A stretch of 64,000 nucleotides of DNA from Ochotona curzoniae. Lineage: Eukaryota > Chordata > Mammalia > Lagomorpha > Ochotonidae. Location: NCBI RefSeq assembly GCF_017591425.1, contig NW_024465751.1:8060001-8124000 (forward strand), read 5' to 3'. The notes below the pieces were generated by a model, which was given only the letters and a program-made list of their open reading frames with translations, was not told the DNA's origin and searched no databases. The translations under genes were made by a program, and so were the position numbers. Below, piece by piece: positions 34,650 through 46,390 of the stretch; within the stretch, counting starts at the first letter, position 1, and each line of letters begins with the position of its first letter.

Positions 34650-35556
34650 TAGAAATTGATGACCAATGGAACAGAAGAGAAAACCCAGAAACAAATCCAC
34701 ACTGGTGGCATTTAACATCAATCAATTTTTGACTAAGATGCCAAGAATACACAATAGGGAAAAAGCAGTCTGTTCACTAAGTGGTGCTGGGAAAACTGGA
34801 CGTCTGCCTGCCAAATAGTGACACTGGACCCTACATCACATGCATATATATTTAAAAAAAAAAACCCCGCTCAAAAATAGATAAAGGACTTAAATGTAAG
34901 CTGTGAAACTATAAAACTACTAGAAAAATGAGGGGGAAAGCGCCACACTATTGATCTGAACAATGACTCCCTGGAAATATCGTCAAAACAGATGCAAGCA
35001 AGACAGACAACCAAGATTAGACAAAGCAAGATTATATCAAATCAAAAAACTCTAAAATAGCTAAAGAAACCATTAACAGAATAAATAACCCACAGATTAG
35101 GAGAAAATATTTGCAAGCCAAGCATATGATAATGAGCTAAAAACAACCAAAATGTAAAAAGAACTCAATACAATTGCAAAAAAAAACCAAATCAAATCAA
35201 CCCAAATACCCCCAGTAAAAAGTGGACAAAGGACATGAATAGATATTTCTCAAAAATAGCATATGAATGATCAATAAATATATGAAAACACGGTCAGTAT
35301 GGCTAATCAATGGGGAAACGAAATTAAAATCACAATCAGAAAGTCATACATCTGCTCACACAACTACTACCAAAGAGATGAATGATATCCAGTACTGGGG
35401 AGGATGTGGAGCAAAGGGAACCTGCAGTATAAACTAATACAGCTGATATGGAAAATGGCAAAGGGGTTTCTCAGAAAACTGAGCAGCGAACTATCAAATG
35501 ATCCAGCAATCCTACTTTTGGATATATATCCAAAGACATGCAAACAGTGTGTCAGG
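34650..35556 (+). mobile_element. L1 ORF2 C-terminal remnant
   Basis: 'GACCAATGGAACAGAAGAGA', 'GGTGCTGGGAAAACTGGACG', GACTTAAATGTAAGCTGTGA, 'GGAGAAAATATTTGCAAGCC', 'AAAGTGGACAAAGGACATGA', 'ATTAAAATCACAATCAGAAA' and 'GGGGAGGATGTGGAGCAAAG' follow, in order, the end of an old mammalian L1 ORF2. Several stops and frameshifts; inactive. It ends where a SINE begins, before the L1 3' UTR. Confidence 0.93.
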
Positions 35557-35882
35557 GTAAGGGTTGAGGCACAGTGAGTCAAGCTGCCACGGGTGAGACC
35601 AGCATCCCATACTGCGGCGCGAGGTCTAGTCCCAGGTGCTTGGCTTCCATTGTAGCTCCTAGCTAGTGTGCCTGGGAAAGCAGTGAAAAATGGATCAAGT
35701 GTTTGGGTCCCTGCCATCCCCATGGGAGATGCAGCTAGTCTCAGGCTCATGGCTTTGGTTTGGCCTGAGCCAGTCCTGCTCATTGCAGCTATCTGGGAAG
35801 TGAATCAGAGGATGTAAAATTTCTAGATTTCTCTCTTTTTCATTCTCCCTGTCACTTATTAAAACAATAAATTCATTTTTAA
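35557..35882 (+). mobile_element. C-type SINE, old subfamily
   Basis: 'TTGAGGCACAGTGAGTCAAG' head; 'CTATCTGGGAAGTGAATCAG' and ACAATAAATTCATTTTTAAA end. Sits on the truncated end of the L1. Confidence 0.85.
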
Positions 35883-35883
35883 A

Positions 35884-35990
35884 ATGGGGAGTCAATCATC
35901 AGACGGAAGATCTTCCTCTCTGTCTCTCTTTCTCTCTTTTGTATCTGCCTTTCCAATAAAAATAACAAATAAATCCTTAAAAAAAAAAAA
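35884..35990 (+). mobile_element. C-type SINE, 3' end only, young type
   Basis: 'ATGGGGAGTCAATCATCAGA' then CGGAAGATCTTCCTCTCTGT to the A tail. The first two thirds are missing, as in a 5'-truncated insertion. Confidence 0.88.
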
Positions 35991-35993
35991 GAG

Positions 35994-36328
35994 GGGCCCG
36001 GTGCGGTGGTGCAAGTAGTTAAAGTCCTCGGCTTGCATGCCCGGAATCCCATATGGGCGCCGGTTCTAGTCCCGGCAGCCCCGCTTCCCTTCCAGCTCCC
36101 TGCCTGTGGCCCGGGAGAGCAGTTGAGGACGGCCCAAAGCTTTGGGAACCTGCACCCGCGTGGGAGACCCGGAAGAGGCTCCTGGCTTTGGATCAGCGTA
36201 GCATTGGCCGTTGCGCTCGCTTGGGGAGTGAATCATCGCACGGAAGACCTTCGTCTCTGTCTCTCCTCTCTGTATATCCACCTTTCCAATAAAAAAATAA
36301 TAAAAATAAATCTTTAAAAAAAAAAAAA
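35994..36328 (+). mobile_element. C-type SINE, young
   Basis: 'GGGGCCCGGTGCGGTGGTGC' head, CCGTTGCGCTCGCTTGGGGA and an A tail after AATAAATCTTT. Short GAG repeats on both sides may be part of a duplication. Confidence 0.96.
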
Positions 36329-36368
36329 GGAGCACTGGTAAATACCTTCCTTATGCTAAGCACTGCAC

Positions 36369-36410
36369 GACCCTGACGTAAGGACCCTGACGTAAGGACC
36401 CTGACGTAAG
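36369..36410 (+). repeat. Three tandem 14-bp units (GACCCTGACGTAAG)
   Basis: Units at 36369-36382, 36383-36396 and 36397-36410 are identical; a fourth, broken unit (GACCCTAACTG) follows. Each carries TGACGTAA, a CRE/ATF-C/EBP-like octamer. Confidence 0.97.
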
Positions 36411-36421
36411 GACCCTAACTG

Positions 36422-38662
36422 CAGCAATAAGAGTGGCCTTGGACATTAGGGACACAGTCATTTCGACTAGCTCCCTTAGTTAACAACCTGAAAAAGGTTG
36501 GTTAACTAAACCGTGGTGAGCTAATGTTAAAGTCATGCAAAAAATGTCTACGCCTCCAAGCAGCAGCAGCACAGGGCCTGCATGACGGTGATGCAGGAGA
36601 ATGCTCCGGCACAGCGGCCATTCTCTCCCCTGGACCCAAGGCAGGATGCTGGCGTCCCTCTGAGATGCAAAAAACACCTCAGAGGTATTTTTAGCAGCCA
36701 CAAGATCCAAGTCGGAAAGCCCTCTGCTAGAAGAGATCTCTTCGCCCACAGAATAAGGAACTACACATTACATTCAAAACTTGGCAACAATTCAATCGCC
36801 ACTCTTAGGTTTTTTTTATGCAGTCATCCTGAATCTCATGGAAAATTAAACTTGTTCTCAGCTCTTTCACTTCATTGGGAAGAAAATTCTAAGCTAGCAG
36901 AAATGAATACATGAATTTCAATTCTCCGAAAAGGCTTCTGGGTGTGGCTGAGATGGCTAACTTTGAAAACTTAGCAATACAGGATACATTATGAGAAAGT
37001 TCTTGACTTAAATAAGGATGCTAAATCACCAGATCCTTCTGGAAGAGTCCTTTCATTAATTTCAATGAAGTCAAGCAAAGAACACGTTGTAATATGAAAC
37101 ACAATTTATGCAACTATGTTGAAATACTCTGACAGAGTTACAACTTCTAATGTAAGAATTTTATGGTAAAACAATTTCAAAACAGTATTACGAATTAGGT
37201 TGGGCTTATTTTGGTTTTAAGCTGTCACAGGAAAACACCATACACATCACTGAAATCCTAAGGCAAAATGATAGTGTCTTTAAATAAAAAAAAAATCATG
37301 TGCTCTGCAGCTTAAAATTAAAGAGCTGAAACTAAACCTCAATTGAAATTATACTGTTAGGCAACTCCAAAAGCTAAACACAAAAACATGTTAAAATAAA
37401 GATTGCAACATCAAGGGAAAACCATCCTCACTTGTATAGTTTTAGGTTCTCAGTCTTCTCTGACTCCTGCCCAGCTGAGAGTCTCTGAGCCTGCACAGGT
37501 TTTCCCACAGTCAGACACTCACTCACTCACTCACGGCCACATGGGTTTACTCAGGGAAAGGAATGCACCACGGTCAAGGGGCCAATAGAAATCCCGAGGG
37601 TGGCTCTGGTCTGTCTTCTAAAACCAATGAACTTCCCATTCTATAACCTTTAATGACAGGAGGGAAGTTTACAAGTTATACACCCAACTTAACTATAAGG
37701 CAGGCTACGTTCATTACACGCCTCACTGTGTTAAGAAAGAAAAAGAAAGCATTGTGCAAGGCACGGCCCATCCTGTCAGGAAATGAACGAATCCTACTTT
37801 GGTTGTTTTTGATGAAGTTCTTCAGTCAGTGTGTTGTTTTCAATCAGAAAAGTCAAGAGCATTTAAAAACAAAACTTCCATGATATTTTATTAATTCTGT
37901 AATATAAAGTACTTCTCTGTAACCACAAGAGAATTCTGAGAATCCAGCCTTTCCAGAAAGCCCAAGAAAAATACTTCAGTTTCACCATTCTCAAACTCAT
38001 TTGACTTTCAAACAAAATAAACATATTACTTTATTTAATATCGTTGCACAAGCGAATTCACAAGAATGAAATGTGTTCAGAGTTCCTAGAAAAAATGTAG
38101 CAATACAGGCTGCCAGCTTGTTCAATGTCAAGCTCTAGGCAGTATAGCAGCACCAGCAGTAAGTGACTCAGACTGAATCACGCTCAAGCTATTTTTGCTT
38201 TTAAAGTACTGCCAGGCACTGTGTTAATATTCAACCCAGAGTAAATTTAGCCCAACGAGAAAATAAGTGTTTCCATGGTTGCTTCTTCACAGTGTTTATG
38301 GTATATATGCAGCCATTAGGCCAAGGAATCCAGGCAGATAAATTAAATGGAAATGCTCACCTTTCATTTGTAACCAGGCTATGGAACACTGGAAGCACTA
38401 AAGACAACTTGGGCTATTCCACTTTCTTCATCTACGTGCCTCCCCAGAGCCCAAATAGAAAATATATGGTGTATTGTGAAAGATACATACAGGTCCGTAT
38501 CATTAAAATAGCCTTAGTAGACTGTTGTTAATGTATTTTATTAGGCTCTCTATTAAGAATTGCAACCACCCACATTTCACTGATAGCACAATCACAAGAC
38601 GCTATGGTATGGAGAAAATTTTGGCCTGCTGACACTAAAAGGAATCCTCATTTAATATCATC
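36422..38662. other. Repeat-poor intron
   Basis: Short (ACTC)n at 37513-37533; otherwise unique-looking, AT-rich. Frames at 36480-36914 on both strands, 37403-37588, 37653-37883 and 38292-38531 show no family resemblance. Confidence 0.45.
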
Positions 38663-38678
38663 AACAGTGAACAGCAGG

Positions 38679-39004
38679 GCCCGGCGCGGTGGCGCAATGG
38701 TTAAGGTCCTCGCCTTGCACGCCCGGGATCCCATATGGGTGCCAGTTCTAATCCCGGAAGCCCCGCTTCCCTTCCAGCTCCCTGCCTGTGGCCTGGGAAG
38801 GCAGTCAAGGATGGCCCAAGGCTTTGGGACCCTGCACCCGCGTGGGAGACCCGAAAGAGGCTTCTGGCTTCGGACCGGCATAGTATCAGTCGTTGCACTC
38901 ACTTGGGGAGTGAATCATCGGACGGAAGATCTTCCTCTCTGTCTCTCCTCTCTGTATATCCGCCTTTCCAATAAAAATAAAATAAATCTTTAAGAAAAAA
39001 ACAA
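38679..39004 (+). mobile_element. C-type SINE, young, with 16-bp duplication
   Basis: AACAGTGAACAGCAGG at 38663-38678 and again at 39005-39020. Head 'GCCCGGCGCGGTGGCGCAAT', tail AATAAAATAAATCTTTAAG. Among the freshest copies. Confidence 0.98.
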
Positions 39005-39020
39005 AACAGTGAACAGCAGG

Positions 39021-40007
39021 CTCTGTAACATGGCCAGTACTCTGCCGAGGTTAAAGAAATATTGGTTGCAGGAGATGAATTGTGAACTTTTAAGTAATTG
39101 AGCTTCAAAATTTTGTGGGAAAAATACATAAATTAGTCCTCTAACCATTTTAAGTGCATAGTTCATCAGTGTTAAATGTACTCCATTGTTGTGAAACAGA
39201 TTCCCAAGCCTTCCTTCTTGCAAAACTGAATCTCTACATACTGTTATTTTTCTAAAACTCAATTTTTCAAAATGTTATTTTCATGCTGATGCGCATGGAG
39301 TTGATATATCTGAATAGCACAATAAATTGCAGAGTTGGGGGAGCAGATGCTGGAACTTTCCTATATTAAATTTGCGTGTTTAAATTTTTTAGAATCCTCT
39401 TTAAAAGGCATGCTACTGCCATACAGTGGTATTGTGCTCAGTAAAAAAATAACAAAGTGTGTCTCCTCAGCAAGGTCGCCAACAGGGATGTATGCATCTC
39501 AAAACCTATAGTTTTAGAAATTCTACTTATAATTAACTTTAAAACATGAAGAAAAATTAGGTTTTAATAATAAGATATACACATACCAAAAATATATAAA
39601 GGTGAATAAACAAAACATTAGGAGGTTCACAGGGGATAAACAATCAAAACAGTCAAAAACCATATTTAACTGTTTTTATGACCATGGGCTCCATAAAGGC
39701 AAGAGTCTCTATTTCCTCGCCAGATGCAACAGCTCTTTTTACATTGCTATGGTCACTGTCACAAAGGAAGCTTAATGGAAAAGGCTAGGTCAGCAGCAAC
39801 TGGAGAAGACACAGAAATGGTAATCCGATCAAAGAAACCCGGAAAACAGCCACACAAGCCACCTTGTACTGCTGTCCTGATAGGACTGGGCACATGGACA
39901 GTCGCTCACAGAAGCACTGCGTAAAGGTACCAATAAGAGCCAGATGCCACCAGAACCCCCTGCAAATTATAATAGGTGTTCAAAGGCTTTTTAATTCTAA
40001 ATAGATT
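39021..40007. other. AT-rich intron, nothing recognised
   Basis: No element assigned; 39650-39930 is more balanced in composition. Confidence 0.45.
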
Positions 40008-40307
40008 TTTAAAGATTTGTTTAACTTAGTTGAAAGGCGGAGTTACAGTAAGAGAGGAAGAAAGAGATAAGGAGGGAAGGAGAGAGAGGGAGGAAATGAG
40101 AAAGAGAGGGAAAGGGGGCGGTGAAAAGAGAGAGATCTCTGAGAGATTCTCATCTGCTGGTTCAGTCCCCAAATGGCGAGGACTTTGGAGTTTCTTCCAG
40201 GTCTCCCACAGGAGTTCAAGCACTGAAGTCATTCTCCATTGCTTTCCCAGGTCACAAGCAAGAAGCTGGATTGAGGCTTAAACTATTACACCATAGTACT
40301 GGCCTCT
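40008..40307 (-). mobile_element. C-type SINE, old, with expanded GA tract
   Basis: Reverse strand from 'AGATTTGTTTAACTTAGTTG', with a long purine tract 40050-40140, to 'ACCATAGTACTGGCCTC'. Purine tract comes from the CT-rich part of the SINE. Confidence 0.85.
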
Positions 40308-40962
40308 GGTTCATTGATCTTAACAAATGTGCTATACAAATGTATAATGTTAAAAACAGAGGAAAATGGTGGGGATATGGAAGCAGGATCTGGGAACTCC
40401 CTGCACTAGCCACTCAATTCTGCAAAACTACAACTGCTCTAAAAAATAACCCCATTACTTAAAACAAATAAGAACAATGTGAACAGGTCAAGATGGCTGT
40501 TTTATGGCCAACTCTTCCTTTCGTGTAGTTTCTGCACAGATGCCCAGGGACTCATTTTCTTGCAAGCCCAAGTCCCCACCCCTGCTGGGTTCCACCTTCC
40601 TTTTTGTCCAGTCTGATCTCATTGCTCTAATGTTCATGTACTTCGTCATCCTAGAGGCCCAGACTGTGGACTCCCCTGCTCCTAGGGGCCACGGATGGGA
40701 CTGCCATTCCCTACTCTGCCTTACTCTGACTTACAAAGACTTGTTCTGCCCTCGCTTTTGGTGTATATTACGGCTTAAAGAGACTAGCCTGCTATTGGCT
40801 TCTAATTTCCTGCTGTTAGTCTACATGGACAGAGTGTTCTAGGCATAGAGCAAGCACTGCACACCTCAATGTTACAGAGAAAGATGCTCAAAGCGGGCCA
40901 GATACAAAACAAAGGGAACTGCAAGAGTGGCATGAGAGGCCTGCCTCCGACCCGAACACATC
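40308..40962. other. Intron, nothing recognised
   Basis: The plus frame 40504-40842 (112 codons) has no family resemblance and no splice context. Confidence 0.4.
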
Positions 40963-40980
40963 AAAACCAAAAAAATCTTG

Positions 40981-41313
40981 GGCCCGGCGCGGTGGCGCAA
41001 GTGGTTAAAGGTCCTCGCCTTGCACGCCCGGGATCCCATATGGGCGCCGGTTCTAATCCCGGCAGCCCCGCTTCCCTTCCAGCTCCCTGCCTGTGGCCTG
41101 GGAAAGCAGTCGAGGATGGTCCAAAGCTTTGGGACCCTGCACCCGCGTGGGAGAACCGGAAGAGGCTCCTGGCTTCGGATCGGCATAGTATCGGCCCGTT
41201 GCGGCTCACTTGGGGAGTGAATCATCGGACGGAAGATCTTCCTCTCTGTCTCTCCTCTCTGTATATCCGCCTTTCCAATAAAAAAATAATAAAAAATAAA
41301 TCTTTAAAAAAAA
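40981..41313 (+). mobile_element. C-type SINE, young, with 18-bp duplication
   Basis: AAAACCAAAAAAATCTTG at 40963-40980 and 41314-41331. Body nearly identical to the copies at 29536 and 38679, with GGCGCAAGTGGTTAAAGGTC and 'ATCGGCCCGTTGCGGC'. Confidence 0.98.
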
Positions 41314-41331
41314 AAAACCAAAAAAATCTTG

Positions 41332-41885
41332 ACACTGAGTGTGCCAAATGAACCTCACACTTCAGCCAAGAAGTGGCCGGCACACCTCCTCACCTTTGTG
41401 TGATCTGAAGCGAGGAGAAAGAAGGTAAGCAGGAAGAGAGAGAGAGAGAGAAAAGAGGAAGATGGAAAGGATATGGACATGCATTAGTGCTTTTTGCTGA
41501 CTGCAATTTATGGTGCAAAAGTTGATTTTAATCACTCCATAAAAATCTATATTTATTTAAATGCCACAGAGAAATTTACATATATGACGTGTACAGGCAG
41601 AACAGTCACATTTCAGCGTGGCTAATTCTTGGGCCAGCTGACTACAAAATTTAATGCCATGTCTGCTGGATTGGAAGTGGAAAAGGGAGCATTTAAACCA
41701 TCTTTACCTGCAATGCTATAGCTCTGGTCCCAAGCACAACCTTCAAATGAAAAGTAACTGTTACCATTTGCATTAACTAATCTGCCAAAAACAGCTACTT
41801 TTTAGTATATAGCTCAACTTTATCACGTTATCAATCATGACAACTTTTTAAAAATTACACTGTTTCTTGCTTTAAAAATATAAAA
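41332..41885. other. Intron, nothing recognised
   Basis: (GA)n-like tract at 41435-41455; otherwise AT-rich. Confidence 0.4.
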
Positions 41886-41887
41886 GT

Positions 41888-42622
41888 GCCCTGGGTAAAG
41901 GGTCTGGAAGGGGTCAGGGTTGCCTGGCATGGGTCCTTGTGCCCAACTGCACGGCAGGTGTCGGGTCTGTGACCCCAAGGATGGGGGTTCTGGTGGGGCC
42001 AGGGTCACCTGGCCTGGGTCCCTGGGCCTTCCTGTGCAGTGGGTGAGCCCTCGCTGTAAGGAGTCCAGGTTCTGTGATCTGACCATGGAGGGCATGCGAC
42101 AGAACTGGGCCTCCTCAGTGAAAAGGATGGAGCAGTGGACGGCAGGTCCAGACCCAACTGAGCATATGGTAGCCCACTGGGACCTGCAGTAAGTACCATA
42201 GCAGAAGAAGGAGCACAGGACAAATTGGACAACTACCCCAGCCAAACAATGACAGTAAATACTTGGGTGAATGGAGACTCTAAGGTCGACCATGTCAGCC
42301 AATGAACATTGGAAGGGTTTCCTCATCCTTGGATTGGAGAGATCACATCACTTCAGCACTACAGAAATCACTAAAGCAGAACCCTTGGAACATGCGCCAC
42401 ATTGGGGACCCTGGGTCAATTTTTAGTGGCCAGTCCCCATCCCTGGATACTGGGGCAGTTGGGAGGCTAGGTGTGTCTTCTCCCTTTTTCTCTCCCACCC
42501 CCACCCCCCCAGATACAGGAAGAAGAAATAGAAAATTTGGAAACAACGGTCACACTCACTTTTCCCTAACCCTTGATCCTTCCGAACCTGATCAACTATG
42601 TAAACATCATTAAAAAATTCAA
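41888..42622 (+). mobile_element. GC-rich retroposon family, second copy
   Basis: The last part (CCCTTGATCCTTCCGAACCT, then CAACTATGTAAACATCATTA) aligns with the tails of the elements at 15442 and 56520. The middle part ('GACCATGTCAGCCAATGAAC' onward, then 'GGAACATGCGCCACATTGGG') aligns with the 56520 copy. The start holds two diverged units of about 88 bases, at 41897 and 41985. Probably an older 5'-truncated L1 with a G-rich 3' UTR. No duplication seen. Confidence 0.6.
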
Positions 42623-42654
42623 TAGGGAAGTTGGGATGATTATTACTTTTCTTG

Positions 42655-42868
42655 TAAGAGATACATACACACACACCCCTATCTACTGGATAACTCCCCA
42701 AACGGTCTCCCCCATGGGTGGCAGGGGCCCAAGTACTTTCTCCTGCTCTCCCACACGCATTAACAGGGAGCTGGATAGGAAGTGGGACAGGCACAACTTA
42801 AACCAGCGTTCAAAGAAGATGACAGCATTGCAAGCAGTAGCTTAGTCTACTGCAGAACAATGCAAGCT
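42655..42868 (-). mobile_element. C-type SINE, old, tail part missing
   Basis: Reverse strand: CTGGATAACTCCCCAAACGG, 'GGGGCCCAAGTACTTTCTCC', 'GCATTGCAAGCAGTAGCTTA'. Confidence 0.75.
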
Positions 42869-42891
42869 CCAATCTTTACTTTTATTGCTTT

Positions 42892-43215
42892 TTTTAATGA
42901 TTTATTTATTTTTATTGGAGGTATACAGAGAGGAGGAGAGACAGAGAGGAACATCTTCCATCTGTTGATTCACTTTCCAAACAGCTGCAATGGCCGGAGC
43001 TGTGCCGATCTGAAGCCAGGAGTCTGGAACCTCTTCCAGTTCTCCTGCGTGGGTGCAGGGTCCTAAGGCTTTGGGCTGTCTTCAAATGCCCTCCCAGGCC
43101 ACAGGAAGGGGACTGGATAGGAAGCAGGGCTGCCATGACACAAACAAGCACCCATATGGGATCCTAGGAGTGTGCAAGGCAAAGACTTTAGCTGCTAGGC
43201 TACCGTGCTGGGCCC
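42892..43215 (-). mobile_element. C-type SINE, middle age
   Basis: Reverse strand from 'TTTAATGATTTATTTATTTT' to CTACCGTGCTGGGCCC. Confidence 0.94.
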
Positions 43216-43756
43216 TCTTTATTGTTTTAAATAACAGTTTCTAAGATGGAAAACAGGATGAAGAAACCCGACCAATGTGAATAACGGAGTAGAGTTACAG
43301 AAAATAAAAATAAAAAGCAATGACAAATCCCTCCCGCGCCTAAATCTCACTAGATCATGATATTTAGTTTATGAATTTTAAAACATAAAATTCTGGGACA
43401 TGAAAATTATTCCCATAACAGGTCTCACAGCTTCGTGAATTTTTGATGAGATGAAATTCAACTTCAATAAGAAAGCGGTACTCTTAAGAAGACAAAGTCT
43501 TTTTCTTTTAACATTTTTGGTTTAGCCTTCCTGAGCTTGCCCCACTGTTGAGCTCTCTTGGTGTTCACCCCTTCACCCGCAGGTCATCAAATCCCAAGGT
43601 TCCATGGCCTGACAGCAGGTGCAGAGGCCCTCCTACCTGCTCTTTAGCCACAGCCTCACGACGACATACACTAAAAGGCAGTCCCTTATACTCTGTATGC
43701 TTGACATCTGTGCCAGCCTCTCCACCTAAAGATCGGTTCTCCATGAACGGTGCTAT
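43216..43756. other. Intron, nothing recognised
   Basis: AT-rich first half, more balanced from 43520. Confidence 0.4.
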
Positions 43757-44012
43757 TTTTTTAAATTTATTTATTGTACTTAGTTGGCAAGGCAGAGACA
43801 AAGAGAGTTTCTGTCCACTGGTGTACTTCCCACCCAAATGTCTGCACTTGCCAGGGCTGGGCTGCGCCAAACCCAGGATCTGGGACCTCAGCCTCGGTCT
43901 CCCCTGCAATGGGGGCGGGCAGGAACCCAAGTATGTGTACGAACCATTACTACTGCTTCCACGAGGATAGCAAACCCAGACACTCTGTGGGCCTCTGGTG
44001 TCTTACCAAAGG
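43757..44012 (-). mobile_element. C-type SINE, old
   Basis: Reverse strand: 'TTTATTTATTGTACTTAGTT', CCAGGGCTGGGCTGCGCCAA, AGGAACCCAAGTATGTG; the tRNA-like head is badly decayed. Confidence 0.75.
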
Positions 44013-44816
44013 CCAAGAGAGTCCTCCCCTACTTTCAGCAGCAACAAGCAGCTCAAAAGGACAATAAATTCCAGCAACAAATAACTCCAAAAATAAGCCT
44101 CAACAGACCCTTGTCACCTTTTCTCTCATACACCCATGGTCTGATTTGACTGGATTATTTGCTGCTCCTCACATACTGTATCTTCTTTCCCCTTTTTTGC
44201 ATATGATTTATAATATTTCTTTATTGGAGGATGCCGATCAGAATAATACATAATATTTATACCATCTTAAAATGTATAATTATGCAATAACACATTTCAA
44301 AATGATTCATGTTGAAGATGATTTTCACAGAGCTCTTCAATGTTTCCCCACTTTCCTATGAAATATCATAGAGAAATATTGCATGGAAAGCATTTGCAGT
44401 CTGTAATATCAGAACAGATTCCCAAAAGTGCACTTCTAGGAAAGTATATTAAACAGCCTTAGCTTATATCCTGTGTCTTTACTAGTCAGTTTGTTATAAT
44501 TATCTTAATCATTATTTGATTATCTATACCATTGTATTATAAAAATTGAAGCTTGACTCTCACATACAGTGTTGCTACTTGTCACTTAAAATTCTAACAC
44601 TCTTCTCCCAGCTCTCTGCTTCTTCCTCCTCCTGCTATGACCTCTAGTCTTCAGAGCAAATTATTACCAAGCCAATGGCCAGCACAGAGAAAAAAAAAAA
44701 ACTTGGTATTCTGAAAAGATAATAATATACATTCTATTCTAAGAGACACAGTCATGGGAAAACTTGCTATTGCAGTCAAAATGATTCAGTCAAGATGAGA
44801 AAGTTATTTCAGTCAG

Positions 44817-44818
<2 letters not shown>
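44013..44818. other. AT-rich intron, nothing recognised
   Basis: No element assigned. Confidence 0.4.

Positions 44819-44864
<46 letters not shown>
44819..44864 (+). repeat. (GT)23 microsatellite
   Basis: 46 uninterrupted bases of alternating GT. Confidence 0.98.
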
Positions 44865-44865
<1 letters not shown>

Positions 44866-46221
44866 CACGCGCTGGGATACACCATCACCAAAGCAGTGGA
44901 AAAACACTATTTTACTGACATGGCTGAAGGACAGTAAAATACAGTAAAATACATAAATATTAGATTGCAAGTAGGTTATTTTTTATTAATACACTCCATT
45001 TTACATACTACCACCATAAAATGGTTTATTTCAAAACTGACATAAAATTTCTCTCAAATTAATGTTAAATGACCTCACATATTGATTCCTCTGATCTGTG
45101 TTATCAAATATTTCTCTGCAGATCAAGACGTCTCTAAAGATCTCACATTAGAGAAGTAAACTTACTCTTATCTTGAGATTGGTGACACCTGCATGAAGAC
45201 AGTAGGATGAGCTTGTTTTAATTAACAGAGGAGAGGAAGAAGGAGAAACTCCACGCAGAGGGCAACAGGTGTTCACCAAGCAAATAAAGACAGGAGTTGC
45301 AAGGCGACACAGTGCTTTCCAGGAATTACCAGTTCCTGGATCAAAGGGCTGGAGAGAGGAATCAGAGATGGGGTTGGGAGCGGAAATGCAAAAAGGGGCT
45401 GGTGCCAGAAGGCCTGAGAGGAGCCACAGAAAGACCACTCACCAGCCTACTCTTGTCAGTTTTACATAGACAAACATGACCAGACCTACACCATGAAACA
45501 ATCAATTCTGGCAGAAACTGACACAAGTCAAGTTTGGAGCAGAGAGCACTAAGAGATTAAGAATAAGATGCAATTAGAGTGGTAGTAACAGTGGGAACAG
45601 AAAGAAACATACTCTGATTGGTAGCAGTTTGTAGGAATGTGACCAGACAGTACATCTCATTTATTGGTTCATACTTCTTCCCATCTTTTTAAAAATATGT
45701 GTTTGCTTAGGTGAATACAAAATAGAGCCATTGTACTTTGAAACAATATAAAATATATCAAAATAAGCTGCTACTGCACATGTTTGACTCTATAATATTA
45801 CTTTGTGCGGCAGCAGGGAAATCGATACTACCGTAAAACAGGAAAGATGAAGGCTGGTAAGGCTGAGAGCTGGAGGAGGAAATTACAAGTTAAGATTCCT
45901 ATTTTATACCTGAAGTCAAAGCAGTGTCCCTTAAGGAAGGAAGAGGGGAACACTTCTATCAGGAAGGGCCCACCTGTCAAACAGCACAAGGAATGTTGCC
46001 AGAAAGTCTGGGAACACCTCCAACAAATGCTTTGGTCATACTTTGTGCTGAGCAGCAGGGGCTGTTGCCCAGGTCAGGTCTGCCAAGGTAACCTTGGCAA
46101 AAGACACAACGCCTTGTCTGATCCTCTCATTCCTAGAACTGGTTTGTGTTCAAGGACTTGCCATGAAGAATCTGTCCAACAGGAAACAACAATCCTATAA
46201 ATGAAGTTAAAACCCCCCCTT
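44865..46221. other. Intron, mixed, nothing recognised
   Basis: Plus frame 45805-46200 (131 codons) is the longest non-SINE plus frame. It has no family resemblance, and I see no splice context. Confidence 0.4.
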
Positions 46222-46390
46222 TGGAGCCCTTCATTCACTCCCCAAACACACTCAATGCCAAGTACTTCTTAGGCACTAGAGATACACATGGAGGCAGTGA
46301 ATGCCTTTTCTCTGGCTGATGTGACATCCTAATGATGATGAAATCCTATAACAAAGCAAACTGATAAGTTTATATGACCTAAACACCTTT
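46222..46390 (-). mobile_element. L2 fragment
   Basis: Reverse strand: 'TTCATTCACTCCCCAAACAC', AATGCCAAGTACTTCTTAGG, 'CACTAGAGATACACATGGAG' follow the end of L2. Confidence 0.7.

Noticed and set aside
34650..35556. Active L1 or functional reverse transcriptase
   Set aside because: Only the ORF2 C-terminal part remains, with stops and shifts, and no 5' part.
36369..36421. CRISPR-like direct repeats
   Set aside because: Units are directly adjacent with no spacers, in mammalian nuclear DNA.
40869..41351. 160-codon plus frame, and similar long frames at 29471-29953, 38604-38993, 47845-48357, 51060-51554 and 60041-60448
   Set aside because: They consist mostly of C-type SINE read in sense or antisense. 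The same residue strings (e.g. SLPAPCLWPGKAVEDGPK) recur at every SINE copy.
45805..46200. 131-codon plus frame as a gene
   Set aside because: No family resemblance, no splice or promoter context, antisense to NSMCE2; length within chance for 64 kb.
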